Below are positions 16,982 to 25,339 of a DNA stretch of 64,000 nucleotides, in pieces. The notes below the pieces were generated by a model. The model searched no databases. It worked only from the letters and a program-made list of their open reading frames with translations, and was not told the origin of the DNA. The position numbers were made by a program, and so were the translations under genes. Each line of letters starts with the position of its first letter. Position 1 is the first letter of the stretch. The stretch spans positions 35,921 to 99,920 of the forward strand of contig NZ_CAMZOG010000005.1 in the NCBI RefSeq assembly GCF_947331445.1. The letters run 5' to 3'. The stretch comes from Parendozoicomonas sp. Alg238-R29 (GTDB lineage Bacteria > Pseudomonadota > Gammaproteobacteria > Pseudomonadales > Endozoicomonadaceae).

Positions 16982-18613
16982 TTAAGGAGAAGGTGTCCAC
17001 GCTTCAATATGCCCTTTACGACTGGCTGAAAGCTTTTCGGCTGATTGGCTCTGCCATTCGTTTCCGTGCCACTGCTTATAGAGGCGGCGTAACCATCCTG
17101 GGGTATAAAGAGGAAATGGAAGCAGAAATCGGCTGCGACCAAGTTCCTGAAGAGCCCCCTCAGGTTTGCCGTCGTTATCAATGGCAAGGTCATCTGCATA
17201 AATCTCTATATCTTCAATGCGGTCACCAATCATCTGGGCAACATTAACTGGTTTCCCTGTTACCATGCCTGTACGAATAGCTGCAAATCGCATGCGTTTA
17301 TTGGTGTCGCTCCTATCACTGAAATCCCCGAACATTAGAAGGTGTTGGCTGTCGGGTACGGGGAGCCCTGTTGCTTCCAGAGACGCCAGCAAAGGGCCTC
17401 TCATATCATTGCCTCTTGCAGATTGGGGCGGCCGGTTGGTGACGTAGAAGATTTCTCCACCAGCCTCTTTCACGGCATGAAGATACTCCTTGGCACCAGC
17501 TACCAGGGCTTGTGGTTGTTCCAGGCCTGCCCAATGATTAAAGAGCTCGAGAGGGTTTTCTGTATGGTTGTTCAGGAAAACATGGGCTGGGAATGGAATG
17601 TTCTGAACAATAGTTCCATCAATATCAATAACAACGGCTGCACCTTGCTCGGGTCGTGATTGCTTCCAGTACTGGCTGGCTCGGTTATAAATTTGCCGGG
17701 TAATAAACGGGTACTCTGCAGACTCGGTGGTCCACTCTAATAAGTGACCCATTTCTGTTCCGCGATAGAATTTGTCAGAAGCGAAGAAATCTGAAGGGGG
17801 CTGCTGAAAGTCGCCCACCAGCTGTTTGGCTTTATTCTGCCGTAAAGTATGTTCTTCATCAGGTGAATGAGGGCAGTAGCCATGGGTGACACACTCCCAG
17901 GTGCCATAAGCCGCATTTGTTTGCAGAAGGCTGTGTTGCCCAGGTTTACTGGGGTTGTTTTCCAACCACTGTTTTTGGGTCTTTGATTTGATCGGAAGCT
18001 CAAACCCGAGGTCAGCCATCTTATCGCCCATAGTCAGGATGATCTGCCTGTTCTCCTGCTCTCCCCACAGACGGATCAGGTCGCTCTTTTGGAGTCCTGA
18101 ACTGATCTGCAAATGTTTGGTATCTGTATAGGGAAGGTCAGCCTTGGAGAGCATTTCCAGGGTGCTACTCGCAACAATAGGATCGTGATACCGTGCAGTG
18201 AGATACAGAATCTCAACGCCTTTGCTGGAGGTGTTCGATAAGAAGTATTTCGCTCCGGGTGTCAGCTTGGGAGGTTGAGATTGCCACCAGAGGTAATCAC
18301 GTTCTTTAGTACGCTTTTCGTTAGAGCCAATAAAGCCAGCAAAGTAAGCGGATGCTTGGATAATTGTGTCATCAATATCGGTAACAAGAGCCGGCTTTTT
18401 TCCTGAGGCGTGTGTTTGTTCCAACTGTTGGTCAACCACATCCGCAGCCATGTTGAATGTTTGCCAGGATAGAGCTCTGCTCTCTTCAGAGTGCTGCTGC
18501 CAGAGCATGGCCAGAGTGGTTTGTTCATAGAGGTCTTTCCATTCCAGTGCATAGAGTTGACAGGAAAAGAGCAGATGGAGAAATACAAGACACTTATGGG
18601 CTGGTTGGGACAT
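16982..18613 (-). CDS. Tandem class C (HAD IIIB) acid phosphatase, two catalytic domains
   Basis: This 543-residue protein holds two HAD-superfamily acid phosphatase domains. Domain 1 (about residues 70-230) has the nucleophile motif VTDIDDT and a second-motif Thr in LYLTAR. Domain 2 (about residues 320-490) has VIDIDGT (D330) and FYVTNR, and later MIGDRIEDIEIYADD. Class C phosphatases such as lipoprotein e(P4) are normally single-domain, about 250 residues. A Sec-type signal peptide covers about residues 1-22 (CLVFLHLLFSCQLYA). The ATG at 18613 is chosen because aggtgg lies five bases upstream, rather than the GTG at 18622. Secreted nucleotide or phosphomonoester hydrolysis is inferred. It is transcribed away from the P450 gene and is not clearly in an operon. 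Confidence 0.85.
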   Translation of the reverse strand: MSQPAHKCLVFLHLLFSCQLYALEWKDLYEQTTLAMLWQQHSEESRALSWQTFNMAADVVDQQLEQTHASGKKPALVTDIDDTIIQASAYFAGFIGSNEKRTKERDYLWWQSQPPKLTPGAKYFLSNTSSKGVEILYLTARYHDPIVASSTLEMLSKADLPYTDTKHLQISSGLQKSDLIRLWGEQENRQIILTMGDKMADLGFELPIKSKTQKQWLENNPSKPGQHSLLQTNAAYGTWECVTHGYCPHSPDEEHTLRQNKAKQLVGDFQQPPSDFFASDKFYRGTEMGHLLEWTTESAEYPFITRQIYNRASQYWKQSRPEQGAAVVIDIDGTIVQNIPFPAHVFLNNHTENPLELFNHWAGLEQPQALVAGAKEYLHAVKEAGGEIFYVTNRPPQSARGNDMRGPLLASLEATGLPVPDSQHLLMFGDFSDRSDTNKRMRFAAIRTGMVTGKPVNVAQMIGDRIEDIEIYADDLAIDNDGKPEGALQELGRSRFLLPFPLYTPGWLRRLYKQWHGNEWQSQSAEKLSASRKGHIEAWTPSP

Positions 18614-18704
18614 ATTCGCCACCTATAAAACAGGAGACGAGAGATTAGCTGCTATTTCTTACCAGGGTGCTAACAGTCGGGAAAGCGACGCTTGGAATTG
18701 TTAA

Positions 18705-18728
18705 AGACAAGGCTCAGGAGAGCCTGTC
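18705..18728 (-). terminator. Hairpin at the end of nspC
   Basis: gacaaggct (18706-18714) pairs with agcctgtc (18721-18728) with one bulge, and on the minus strand it is followed by tttaac. It overlaps the nspC stop codon. The T run is short, so this is a weak terminator candidate. Confidence 0.4.
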
Positions 18729-19883
18729 CTTAAAGTCATTGTACCCAAACTCTTTGGTGAACCTTAAATTATCGGTTTCAGAATTCCAGATAGCTATAGC
18801 TGGTAAGCCAATGCCATTAAATGTACTGGTTTTCACCATGGTGTAGTGGGCCATATCATCAAACATCAGCCTCTGAGCAACTTCCAGAGGCTGGTCAAAG
18901 CTGTAATCACCCATCACATCTCCTGCCAGACAGGTTTGGCCTCCAAGGCGATAAGTGTGTGACTTTTCATTCGGTAAACCTGCCTGAAAAATATCTGCCC
19001 GGTAGGGCATTTCCAGTGTGTCCGGCATATGGCAGGTGGCGGAGGTGTCAAGAATTGCCAGATCCATAGTGTTATGAGTGATATCCAAGACTTCACTGAT
19101 TAATACACCGGAATGAATGGCGATTGCCTCCCCTGGCTCCAGATAAACCTGAACCTGATATTTTTTCTGGAAAGCTTTGATGCGATGAATCAGGGCTTCT
19201 ACATCGTAATCTGGAGCGGTGATATGATGGCCACCACCGAAGTTCACCCATTTTAGAGTATGGATAATATCACCAAAGTGTTCTTCTACAGCGGAGAGAG
19301 TTCTGTTCAGAGGTTCATATCCCTGCTCGCAGAGAGTATGGAAATGCAGACCGGAAATACCTTCTAAACTCTGTCTTTCAAATTTACTTGGAATAATACC
19401 AAGCCGAGAGCCGGGGGCGCAGGGGTCATAAATAGGTGTGGATCCCTCGGAATGAAGAGGGTTTATACGCAAGCCAAATTCAAGTTTAGGCCTCTGAGCT
19501 TTTGCCTGCTGTATGAGTGTCTGGAAACGCTGCCATTGGTGAAATGAGTTAAAAACAACGTGGTCAGAAATGTTGAGGATTTCTGGTAAATCCCTTTCAG
19601 TGTATGCCGCTGAAAATGTGTGAACTTCTTGACCAAACTCTTCATGGCCGAGCTTTGCTTCATAGAGCCCACTGGCGCATGTCCCCGACAAATATTTGCT
19701 AATCAAAGGGGCCAGGCTGAACATGGAAAAAGCTTTCAGGGCTAGCAGAACCTTGGCTCCTGATTCTTGTTGAACCCGAGCCAGAATTTTCAGGTTGTTT
19801 TCAATAGCCACCTCATCCACAACAAAACAGGGAGAAGGTACTCGTGAACAATCAAAACAGTGAAAGGTTGTCGCTTTTATCAT
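18714..19883 (-). CDS. nspC: Carboxynorspermidine/carboxyspermidine decarboxylase
   Basis: NspC is a PLP-dependent decarboxylase that removes CO2 from carboxyspermidine or carboxynorspermidine, the last step of the aspartate-semialdehyde route to spermidine or norspermidine. The 389-residue protein has the alanine-racemase-fold PLP lysine in LLALKAFS (about K48), the glycine-rich phosphate loop WVNFGGGHHI and the C-terminal active-site segment TCLAGDVMGDY with the catalytic Cys. Length matches the family. It is the last gene of the speA-dehydrogenase-nspC cluster, and the remnant of a transporter sits between it and the dehydrogenase. Confidence 0.93.
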   Translation of the reverse strand: MIKATTFHCFDCSRVPSPCFVVDEVAIENNLKILARVQQESGAKVLLALKAFSMFSLAPLISKYLSGTCASGLYEAKLGHEEFGQEVHTFSAAYTERDLPEILNISDHVVFNSFHQWQRFQTLIQQAKAQRPKLEFGLRINPLHSEGSTPIYDPCAPGSRLGIIPSKFERQSLEGISGLHFHTLCEQGYEPLNRTLSAVEEHFGDIIHTLKWVNFGGGHHITAPDYDVEALIHRIKAFQKKYQVQVYLEPGEAIAIHSGVLISEVLDITHNTMDLAILDTSATCHMPDTLEMPYRADIFQAGLPNEKSHTYRLGGQTCLAGDVMGDYSFDQPLEVAQRLMFDDMAHYTMVKTSTFNGIGLPAIAIWNSETDNLRFTKEFGYNDFKDRLS

Positions 19884-19935
19884 TCTTTGAAACGGAAACT
19901 TATATTTATAAAGGACTGAGTGGTTTGCTTCTGAG

Positions 19936-20253
19936 TTAAAGGCTAACCATAACTAAACCCGATAGTATCAGGAATAGTCCACACTTCTTCGGTGTCGGGA
20001 CACTTTCTTTCAACCAAACTACGCCCATAAGTACACCAATGGGAATGCTGGCTTGACGCAGAACCACTACGTAACTGACATTATCTACAAAGGCCATGGA
20101 GCATAGCACCAGTCCATAGGTTATGACTATGCAGCAGCCGGTTATGATGAAGGTAATGCCATGTTTTTTCGGCAATGGTATGGCCTGTGTCTGCTGTTCA
20201 GGATGGCAGAGTACTGCAATGCTTAACTGAATGGCCGTGCCAATCATCTTCAA
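19936..20253 (-). pseudogene. Remnant of an EamA (DMT) family transporter
   Basis: The 105 residues from ATG 20253 match only the C-terminal part of the second EamA repeat: hydrophobic segments at about residues 30-53, 58-82 and 90-105, with VSYVVVLRQASIPIGVLMG and a WLKE loop. Full EamA transporters have about 290 residues and ten spans. Upstream, the same frame stays open to about 20347, where it meets the end of the dehydrogenase gene, and reads hydrophobic residues (for example VAVTYIILM) with no start codon or ribosome-binding site. The 5' half therefore looks deleted. It could still be a small SMR-sized protein, but the missing first half argues for a pseudogene. Confidence 0.6.
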
Positions 20254-20305
20254 AATAATATAAGTTACAGCGACCCGTTGGCAGAAATTAAATATGAAGG
20301 GGATA

Positions 20306-20335
20306 TGTAGCCCTGAGTAGAATATCAGGGCTACA
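20306..20335 (-). terminator. Strong hairpin after the carboxynorspermidine dehydrogenase gene
   Basis: An 11-bp perfect inverted repeat, tgtagccctga with tcagggctaca, encloses an 8-nt loop just past the dehydrogenase stop at 20342. The downstream minus-strand sequence is not a T run (it begins tatccccttc), so it may act as a processing or partial-termination hairpin separating the dehydrogenase from the genes downstream of it. Confidence 0.55.
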
Positions 20336-20341
20336 GTCAGA

Positions 20342-21538
20342 TCAAATCAGATCAAACTCTGGGTTTTCCATCACTTTCCATGGCAGGCCGTGTTTGTTCA
20401 TATCTTCCATAAAAGGATCTGGATCCAACTGCTCCATGTTCCAGACCCCTGGTTTCATCCATTTACCTTCGATCATCATCTTGGCACCAATCATGGCTGG
20501 TACGCCGGTGGTGTAAGAGATGGCCTGGGATTGAACTTCCTGATAGCAATCTTGATGGTCTTTGATCTGATAAACGTACACAGACTTCTGTTCGCCATCT
20601 TTCACACCCTGAACAACGCAACCAATACAGGTTTTGCCTTTGGTGCGAGGGCCAAGGGTGGATGGGTCAGGCAGAAGGTGTTTCAGGAACTGAATGGGTA
20701 CAATTTCTGTGCCGTTAAAGTTTACTGGTTCAATACCTGTCATGCCAACATTACCCAGTACTTCCAGGTGTTTCAGGTAGCTCTCACCAAAGCTCATCCA
20801 GAACTGGGCTTTCTTGATCGTCGGGTAGTGTTTGGTCAGAGATTCCAGCTCTTCGTGGTACATTCGGTAAATATTGTATTCACCAACCTCGTCCGGGCAG
20901 GTGAAGCTTTGCTTGAGAGACATGGCTGGTGTTGCAACAAACTCACCATTTTCCCAGTGGCGGCATTCGGCCGTTACTTCTCGGATATTAATTTCCGGGT
21001 TGAAGTTGGTGGCGAAGGGATAACCATGATCGCCACCATTCACATCAATAATATTGAGAGTGTGAATTTCATCGAAGTAGTGCTTGGCAGCGTAAGCCGT
21101 AAACATATTGGTGGCACCGGGATCAAAGCCGGAACCCAGAAGTGCCATCAGTCCAGCCTTCTCAAACTTTTCCTGATAAGCCCACTGCCATTTGTATTCG
21201 AACTTAGCGGTATCCAGCGGCTCGTAGTTGGCGGTATCCATATAGTGGACACCTGTTTCCAGACAGGCATCCATAATGGTTAAGTCCTGATAAGGAAGAG
21301 CCACGTTGATTATCAGAAAAGGTTTGATCTTGTTAATCAGCTCGACCAGTTCCGGAACATTGTCCGCATCAACCTGCGCCGTTTCTATCGGGCGAATCAA
21401 CAGCTCTGCAATAGCTTTACACTTGGACTCTGTGCGGCTGGCCAGAACGATTTCTGTAAACACTTCCGGCAATTGTGCGCATTTATGGGCGACCACCTGG
21501 CCGACACCGCCTGCACCGATAATTAACACTTTTGCCAT
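20342..21538 (-). CDS. Carboxynorspermidine dehydrogenase (saccharopine dehydrogenase family)
   Basis: This NADPH-dependent enzyme condenses aspartate semialdehyde with putrescine or diaminopropane to make carboxyspermidine or carboxynorspermidine, the substrate of NspC. The 398-residue protein starts with the dinucleotide loop IIGAGGVGQVVAHKC and has saccharopine-dehydrogenase-like segments (VNVALPYQDL, LGSGFDPGATNMF). It is often annotated as LYS1-like saccharopine dehydrogenase, but linkage to nspC and speA supports the polyamine role. It lies 35 bp downstream of speA, likely in one operon. Confidence 0.92.
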   Translation of the reverse strand: MAKVLIIGAGGVGQVVAHKCAQLPEVFTEIVLASRTESKCKAIAELLIRPIETAQVDADNVPELVELINKIKPFLIINVALPYQDLTIMDACLETGVHYMDTANYEPLDTAKFEYKWQWAYQEKFEKAGLMALLGSGFDPGATNMFTAYAAKHYFDEIHTLNIIDVNGGDHGYPFATNFNPEINIREVTAECRHWENGEFVATPAMSLKQSFTCPDEVGEYNIYRMYHEELESLTKHYPTIKKAQFWMSFGESYLKHLEVLGNVGMTGIEPVNFNGTEIVPIQFLKHLLPDPSTLGPRTKGKTCIGCVVQGVKDGEQKSVYVYQIKDHQDCYQEVQSQAISYTTGVPAMIGAKMMIEGKWMKPGVWNMEQLDPDPFMEDMNKHGLPWKVMENPEFDLI

Positions 21539-21573
21539 TATTCAATTCTCACTCTGTTATTTTTCGCTGAAGG

Positions 21574-23493
21574 TTATTTCTCATAGTAGGTATAGCCTTG
21601 CATGCTGGCATTGAAGGTTTTCATCATGTTCTGCCGTTCTCTGGCAGTAATTCGACCTTCCTTTACGGCTTGTTCTGCGGTGTTGCGGAATTGCAGATAC
21701 ATCTCTTTCGGCTGGTATTCCACATAGCTCAACACGTCTGCGATGGTGTCACCGTGAATTTCTTTGACGAAGTCATAAGTGCCATCGCTGTTTAAGCGCA
21801 CACTGACGACATTGGTGTCTCCAAACAAATTATGAAGATCACCAAGAGTTTCCTGATAAGCACCGATCAGGAAAACACCTAAGTAATACTCTTCATTTTT
21901 TTTGAGTGAGTGGAGTGGGAGCGTTTGTGCAGAGCCTTCCCAGGGATCAATAAAGCGATCAATCTTGCCATCGCAGTCACAGGTGATATCTGCAAGCACA
22001 GCCTGTCGGTCAGGCTCTTCATTCAACCTGTGAACAGGAATAATCGGGAATAACTGATCAATGGCCCAGATATCCGGCAAAGACTGGAACAGACTGAAGT
22101 TGCCGTAGTAAATATCAGACAACGAAACTTTTAACCCTTCAAGATCGGCTGGAATGCGTTTCATGTCATCCAGCATGGCTGCAATGCGTTGGAGGATTTC
22201 CAGAAACAGGTTCTCGGCAATGGAGCGGTTTCGTAAATCAAGCTGCCCCTGTTTAAAGAGTTCTCTGATTTCCTGTCGATGGAAATGGGCATCATTGAAA
22301 CATTCCTGCGCTCGCTCTGGAGTGAGGTATTCAAAGATTTCCCGCATTTTCTCCAGCTGGGGATGTTCATGATCCGAGGCGCAAAGAGCCTTTTCCGGTT
22401 CAAATGACGTGACATCAAGAATATTGAACAACAGTACAGAACCATAGGCGACGGTGGCGCGGCCAGACTCGGTTACAATTGTCGGGTGAGCTATATCGTA
22501 CTGATCAAAAGTGGTTTTCAGGGTGTCGACTATATCTTCGCAATACTCTTCGAGGCTGTAGTTGCGACTCTGCCCATCATTGCTTTTTGCGCCAGTGTAA
22601 TCCACAGCCAGGCCGCCACCCAGATCAATATGAGTCAGGGCTGCACCTTCGTTAACCAGATCGGTATAGTATCTGCAGGCCTCGACAATACCGCTGCGAA
22701 TATCGCGAATGTTCGGGATTTGTGAACCAAGATGGCAGTGAAGAAGTTGCAGACAGTGCAACATGTTTTCTTTTTTCAACAGGTCGACAGCAGCTATCAG
22801 CTGGGTACTGGTCAGCCCGAAAACACTGCGATCACCGCTGGTAGAATTCCAGTGGCCACTGACTTGACTTGTCATTTTGGCACGTACGCCGATCATGGGT
22901 TCCACCCCAAGGGCGCGGCTTCGTTCAATGATGATAGGAAGTTCGGCAGGAGTCTCAACCACAAAGAAACAGTCGAAGCCCAGTTTAATGGCATTAAGAC
23001 CAAGCTCAACAAACTCGGCATCTTTGTAACCGTTACAAATAATCAGGCTGCCGGGGTCACGCAAAGTGGCAAGTACAGCAATCATTTCTGGTTTGCTGCC
23101 CACTTCAAAACCATGATTAAATCGAGCACCGAAAGCAGCAATCTCCTCCACAACCTGAGCCTGCTGGTTGACCTTTATTGGGTAAACGCCACGATAGTGG
23201 TTGTTATAACCAACCTCGCAGATCGCTTTACGAAAGGCTTCATTTAATCGAAAAAGTTGTGCATCCAGAATGTTCTCGATTCTGAGAAGCACAGGCATCT
23301 GCAAGTCCCGTTCAGCCATTTCTTCGATGATATTCAGAAGGGGGACTTCGGTGTTCAAGGTTTTCGCTGTGACTTCACCGCGACTGTTGAGGCCGAAATA
23401 GTCGTTGCTCCAACGGTGAATGCCATACAGCTCTTCTGCTTTAGCTATATCCCAGGAGGTATTTTGATGCTTGGGAGAGGATCTCTTTTCCAA
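21574..23493 (-). CDS. speA: Biosynthetic arginine decarboxylase
   Basis: SpeA is a PLP enzyme that decarboxylates arginine to agmatine, the precursor of putrescine. The 639 residues match the family length and include GVYPIKVNQQ (the PLP lysine segment), LLHCHLGSQI, the phosphate loop LGGGLAVDY and the C-terminal SLFQSLPD and DITCDCDG segments with the active-site Cys. The likely start is TTG at 23493: gaggg lies seven bases upstream and no in-frame ATG gives a full-length protein. No agmatinase or agmatine deiminase gene is in the window, so conversion to putrescine must be encoded elsewhere. Confidence 0.95.
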   Translation of the reverse strand: MEKRSSPKHQNTSWDIAKAEELYGIHRWSNDYFGLNSRGEVTAKTLNTEVPLLNIIEEMAERDLQMPVLLRIENILDAQLFRLNEAFRKAICEVGYNNHYRGVYPIKVNQQAQVVEEIAAFGARFNHGFEVGSKPEMIAVLATLRDPGSLIICNGYKDAEFVELGLNAIKLGFDCFFVVETPAELPIIIERSRALGVEPMIGVRAKMTSQVSGHWNSTSGDRSVFGLTSTQLIAAVDLLKKENMLHCLQLLHCHLGSQIPNIRDIRSGIVEACRYYTDLVNEGAALTHIDLGGGLAVDYTGAKSNDGQSRNYSLEEYCEDIVDTLKTTFDQYDIAHPTIVTESGRATVAYGSVLLFNILDVTSFEPEKALCASDHEHPQLEKMREIFEYLTPERAQECFNDAHFHRQEIRELFKQGQLDLRNRSIAENLFLEILQRIAAMLDDMKRIPADLEGLKVSLSDIYYGNFSLFQSLPDIWAIDQLFPIIPVHRLNEEPDRQAVLADITCDCDGKIDRFIDPWEGSAQTLPLHSLKKNEEYYLGVFLIGAYQETLGDLHNLFGDTNVVSVRLNSDGTYDFVKEIHGDTIADVLSYVEYQPKEMYLQFRNTAEQAVKEGRITARERQNMMKTFNASMQGYTYYEK

Positions 23494-23615
23494 ATAATCG
23501 CCCTCAATTGGCAGTGGTTGCCTGTTGTATTTATTGGTGGACTTGGTGTTGTCGTTACGCCCAAATCGGAGCGCAATTCTGCTTGAAAAATTACCTGGGA
23601 GGCAAGAAAGAAAAT

Positions 23616-23650
23616 GTTAAAAAATCCCCCACTATTTATAACAGGGGATT
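23616..23650 (-). terminator. Intrinsic terminator after yciK
   Basis: On the minus strand aatcccc (complement of 23644-23650) pairs with ggggatt (complement of 23623-23629) and is followed at once by ttttttaac. This is a typical rho-independent terminator for the mtaD-ubiG-mupP-yciK transcript. Confidence 0.8.
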
Positions 23651-23681
23651 ATGGGGAATCAGTATTTTGCAGGGGTTAATA

Positions 23682-24422
23682 TTATTGGGCTTTTAAAGTT
23701 TGGCCGTTAATTTCTCTGCTGTCGCTGCCCATCAAGTATAGATACAGAGGCATGATTTCTTCGGGGGTTTTCAGTGTCTCTGGGTCTTCGGCGGGATAAG
23801 CACTGGCTCTCATGGCTGTGCGTGTCGCTCCGGGATTGATGGCATTGGATCGTACTTTGCTCAGACCGTCTTCTTCGTCGGCTAAAACCTGCATCAAGCC
23901 TTCAGTAGCGAACTTTGAAATGCTGTAGGCTCCCCAATGTGCCCGACCTTTGCTACCAACGCTGGAGCTGGTGAAAACAACAGACGCTTCAGGTGCTTCT
24001 CTTAACAAGGGGATCAGCTCTCGGGTTAACAGAAATTCTGCATTGACATTCACCTGCATGACACGCTGCCAGGTGTCAGGATCATACTGAAAGAGTGGCC
24101 CAAGGCGTCCGAGTAAACTGGCGTTATGAAGTAAACCATCGAGGCAGCCAAACTCTTCGGCAATGGTGCTGGCCACTTCCTGATAATCATGGAAGGTTGC
24201 CGTTTCAAGGTTCAGGGGAACAATCGCTGGTTGTGGGTAACCTGCCTGTTCAATTTTGTCGTAGACTTTTTCCAGTTTCTCGGTGGTTCGTCCGAGTAGG
24301 ATAACTGTTGCTCCGTGCTTTGCGTATGTAAGTGCCGCAGTGCGACCAATTCCATCGCCAGCACCTGTGACCAGAATTACCCGGTTTTCCAGAAGGTTTT
24401 CTGGTGCCTGATAGTCAAACAT
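23682..24422 (-). CDS. yciK: YciK-family short-chain dehydrogenase
   Basis: The 246-residue SDR has the cofactor loop VTGAGDGIGRT, the NAS-type segment (LLHNASLLG), a catalytic Ser in VFTSSSVGSKG and the YSISK motif (Tyr-x-x-x-Lys). A NPGATRTAMRASAYP segment near the C-terminus is typical of the YciK group. The substrate is unknown. In Pseudomonas-type genomes this gene follows mupP, as it does here, 98 bp downstream, with a hairpin in the gap. A strong terminator follows it. Confidence 0.9.
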   Translation of the reverse strand: MFDYQAPENLLENRVILVTGAGDGIGRTAALTYAKHGATVILLGRTTEKLEKVYDKIEQAGYPQPAIVPLNLETATFHDYQEVASTIAEEFGCLDGLLHNASLLGRLGPLFQYDPDTWQRVMQVNVNAEFLLTRELIPLLREAPEASVVFTSSSVGSKGRAHWGAYSISKFATEGLMQVLADEEDGLSKVRSNAINPGATRTAMRASAYPAEDPETLKTPEEIMPLYLYLMGSDSREINGQTLKAQ

Positions 24423-24450
24423 GGTCAGTTTCCTTAATTGACTGCAAAGA

Positions 24451-24482
24451 GCCGCCTTTATAAATGGTTATGATAAGGCGGC
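24451..24482. other. Hairpin between mupP/gph and yciK
   Basis: gccgcctt (24451-24458) and aaggcggc (24475-24482) form a perfect 8-bp GC-rich stem in the 98-bp gap. No T run follows on the minus strand, so it is more likely an RNA-processing or stability element than a terminator. Confidence 0.45.
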
Positions 24483-24520
24483 AGGTGTTTAGTAAGCGTT
24501 ACACGATTGTGTTCGTCGGG

Positions 24521-25240
24521 TTACCCGGGCAGATTCCAATCACATTCATCCAGCCATTCCAGAAGGCCCTGAGGGGACTCGGTATTATAGTCGGCCTGCC
24601 ATGTGTCTGGATCATCTTCTGGGGCAATAAAGCCGTAAAGCGCCGTAACGGTCACCATGCCAGCAGAGTGACCCGCCTGAATATCCCGCTCATGATCGCC
24701 AATATAAACACAGGTGGAGGGATCACAGCTAAGGATGTCGGAAGCCTGCCACAGGGATTCCGGGTCTGGCTTGCTCTTTTTCACATCATCCGGGCAAACC
24801 AGTACGCTACACCGTTCACTCAGACCGAGCTGATCCAGCAATGGTAGAGTTAAAGGTCTGGGCTTGTTGGTGACAATGCCCCAGGGAAGCCCTCTGGCCT
24901 CAATAGCAGCGAGCAATGGTTCAATACCTTCGAAAAGAACGGCTGGTTTTTTTCGCTGGGGATTGGCGGTATGTGTTTCGTAGTTCACCAGCAGGCGGTT
25001 GCGCAAGGTGTCAAAACCAGGTTCGTTGGGCTGTAAACCGTAACCGAGAGTAATGAGGCCACGGGAACCGTTAGAGACATTGGCGCGAATTACCTCGGCG
25101 GGCAATGGCTGATAGTTGTCCTCACGCAGCATGGTGTTGAGGGTGTGGACGAAATCCTCTGAGGTGTCGAGAAGTGTGCCGTCCAGGTCAAATAGTACCG
25201 CCTGGATTTCACTCTTCAGGCTGCCTTCCATTGTTGTCAT
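24521..25240 (-). CDS. mupP: HAD phosphatase, MupP/phosphoglycolate phosphatase type
   Basis: The 239-residue HAD hydrolase has motif I FDLDGTLLDT, motif II (GIVTNKP), motif III Lys in KKSKPDP and motif IV GDHERDIQAG. Sequence alone fits Gph (phosphoglycolate phosphatase). The position between ubiG and yciK is that of Pseudomonas MupP, an N-acetylmuramic acid 6-phosphate phosphatase of the MurU cell-wall recycling pathway, so I favour MupP. The two activities cannot be told apart by eye. Residues 1-10 before the HAD core are variable. Confidence 0.85.
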   Translation of the reverse strand: MTTMEGSLKSEIQAVLFDLDGTLLDTSEDFVHTLNTMLREDNYQPLPAEVIRANVSNGSRGLITLGYGLQPNEPGFDTLRNRLLVNYETHTANPQRKKPAVLFEGIEPLLAAIEARGLPWGIVTNKPRPLTLPLLDQLGLSERCSVLVCPDDVKKSKPDPESLWQASDILSCDPSTCVYIGDHERDIQAGHSAGMVTVTALYGFIAPEDDPDTWQADYNTESPQGLLEWLDECDWNLPG

Positions 25241-25271
25241 TCCTGTGGTTTTGGCTTGAATATGTTTTGAG

Positions 25272-25308
25272 TGAGTGGCTTTCGAGTACTGTTATCGGAA
25301 GCCACTCA
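25272..25308. other. Hairpin between ubiG and mupP
   Basis: tgagtggctt (25272-25281) pairs perfectly with aagccactca (25299-25308) around a 17-nt loop. On the plus strand a T-rich stretch, tttattgtttta, follows; on the coding minus strand it does not. It may be an antisense terminator or an mRNA-processing site within the operon. Confidence 0.5.
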
Positions 25309-25339
25309 TTTATTGTTTTATAGGAATCGCCAACCAGCT

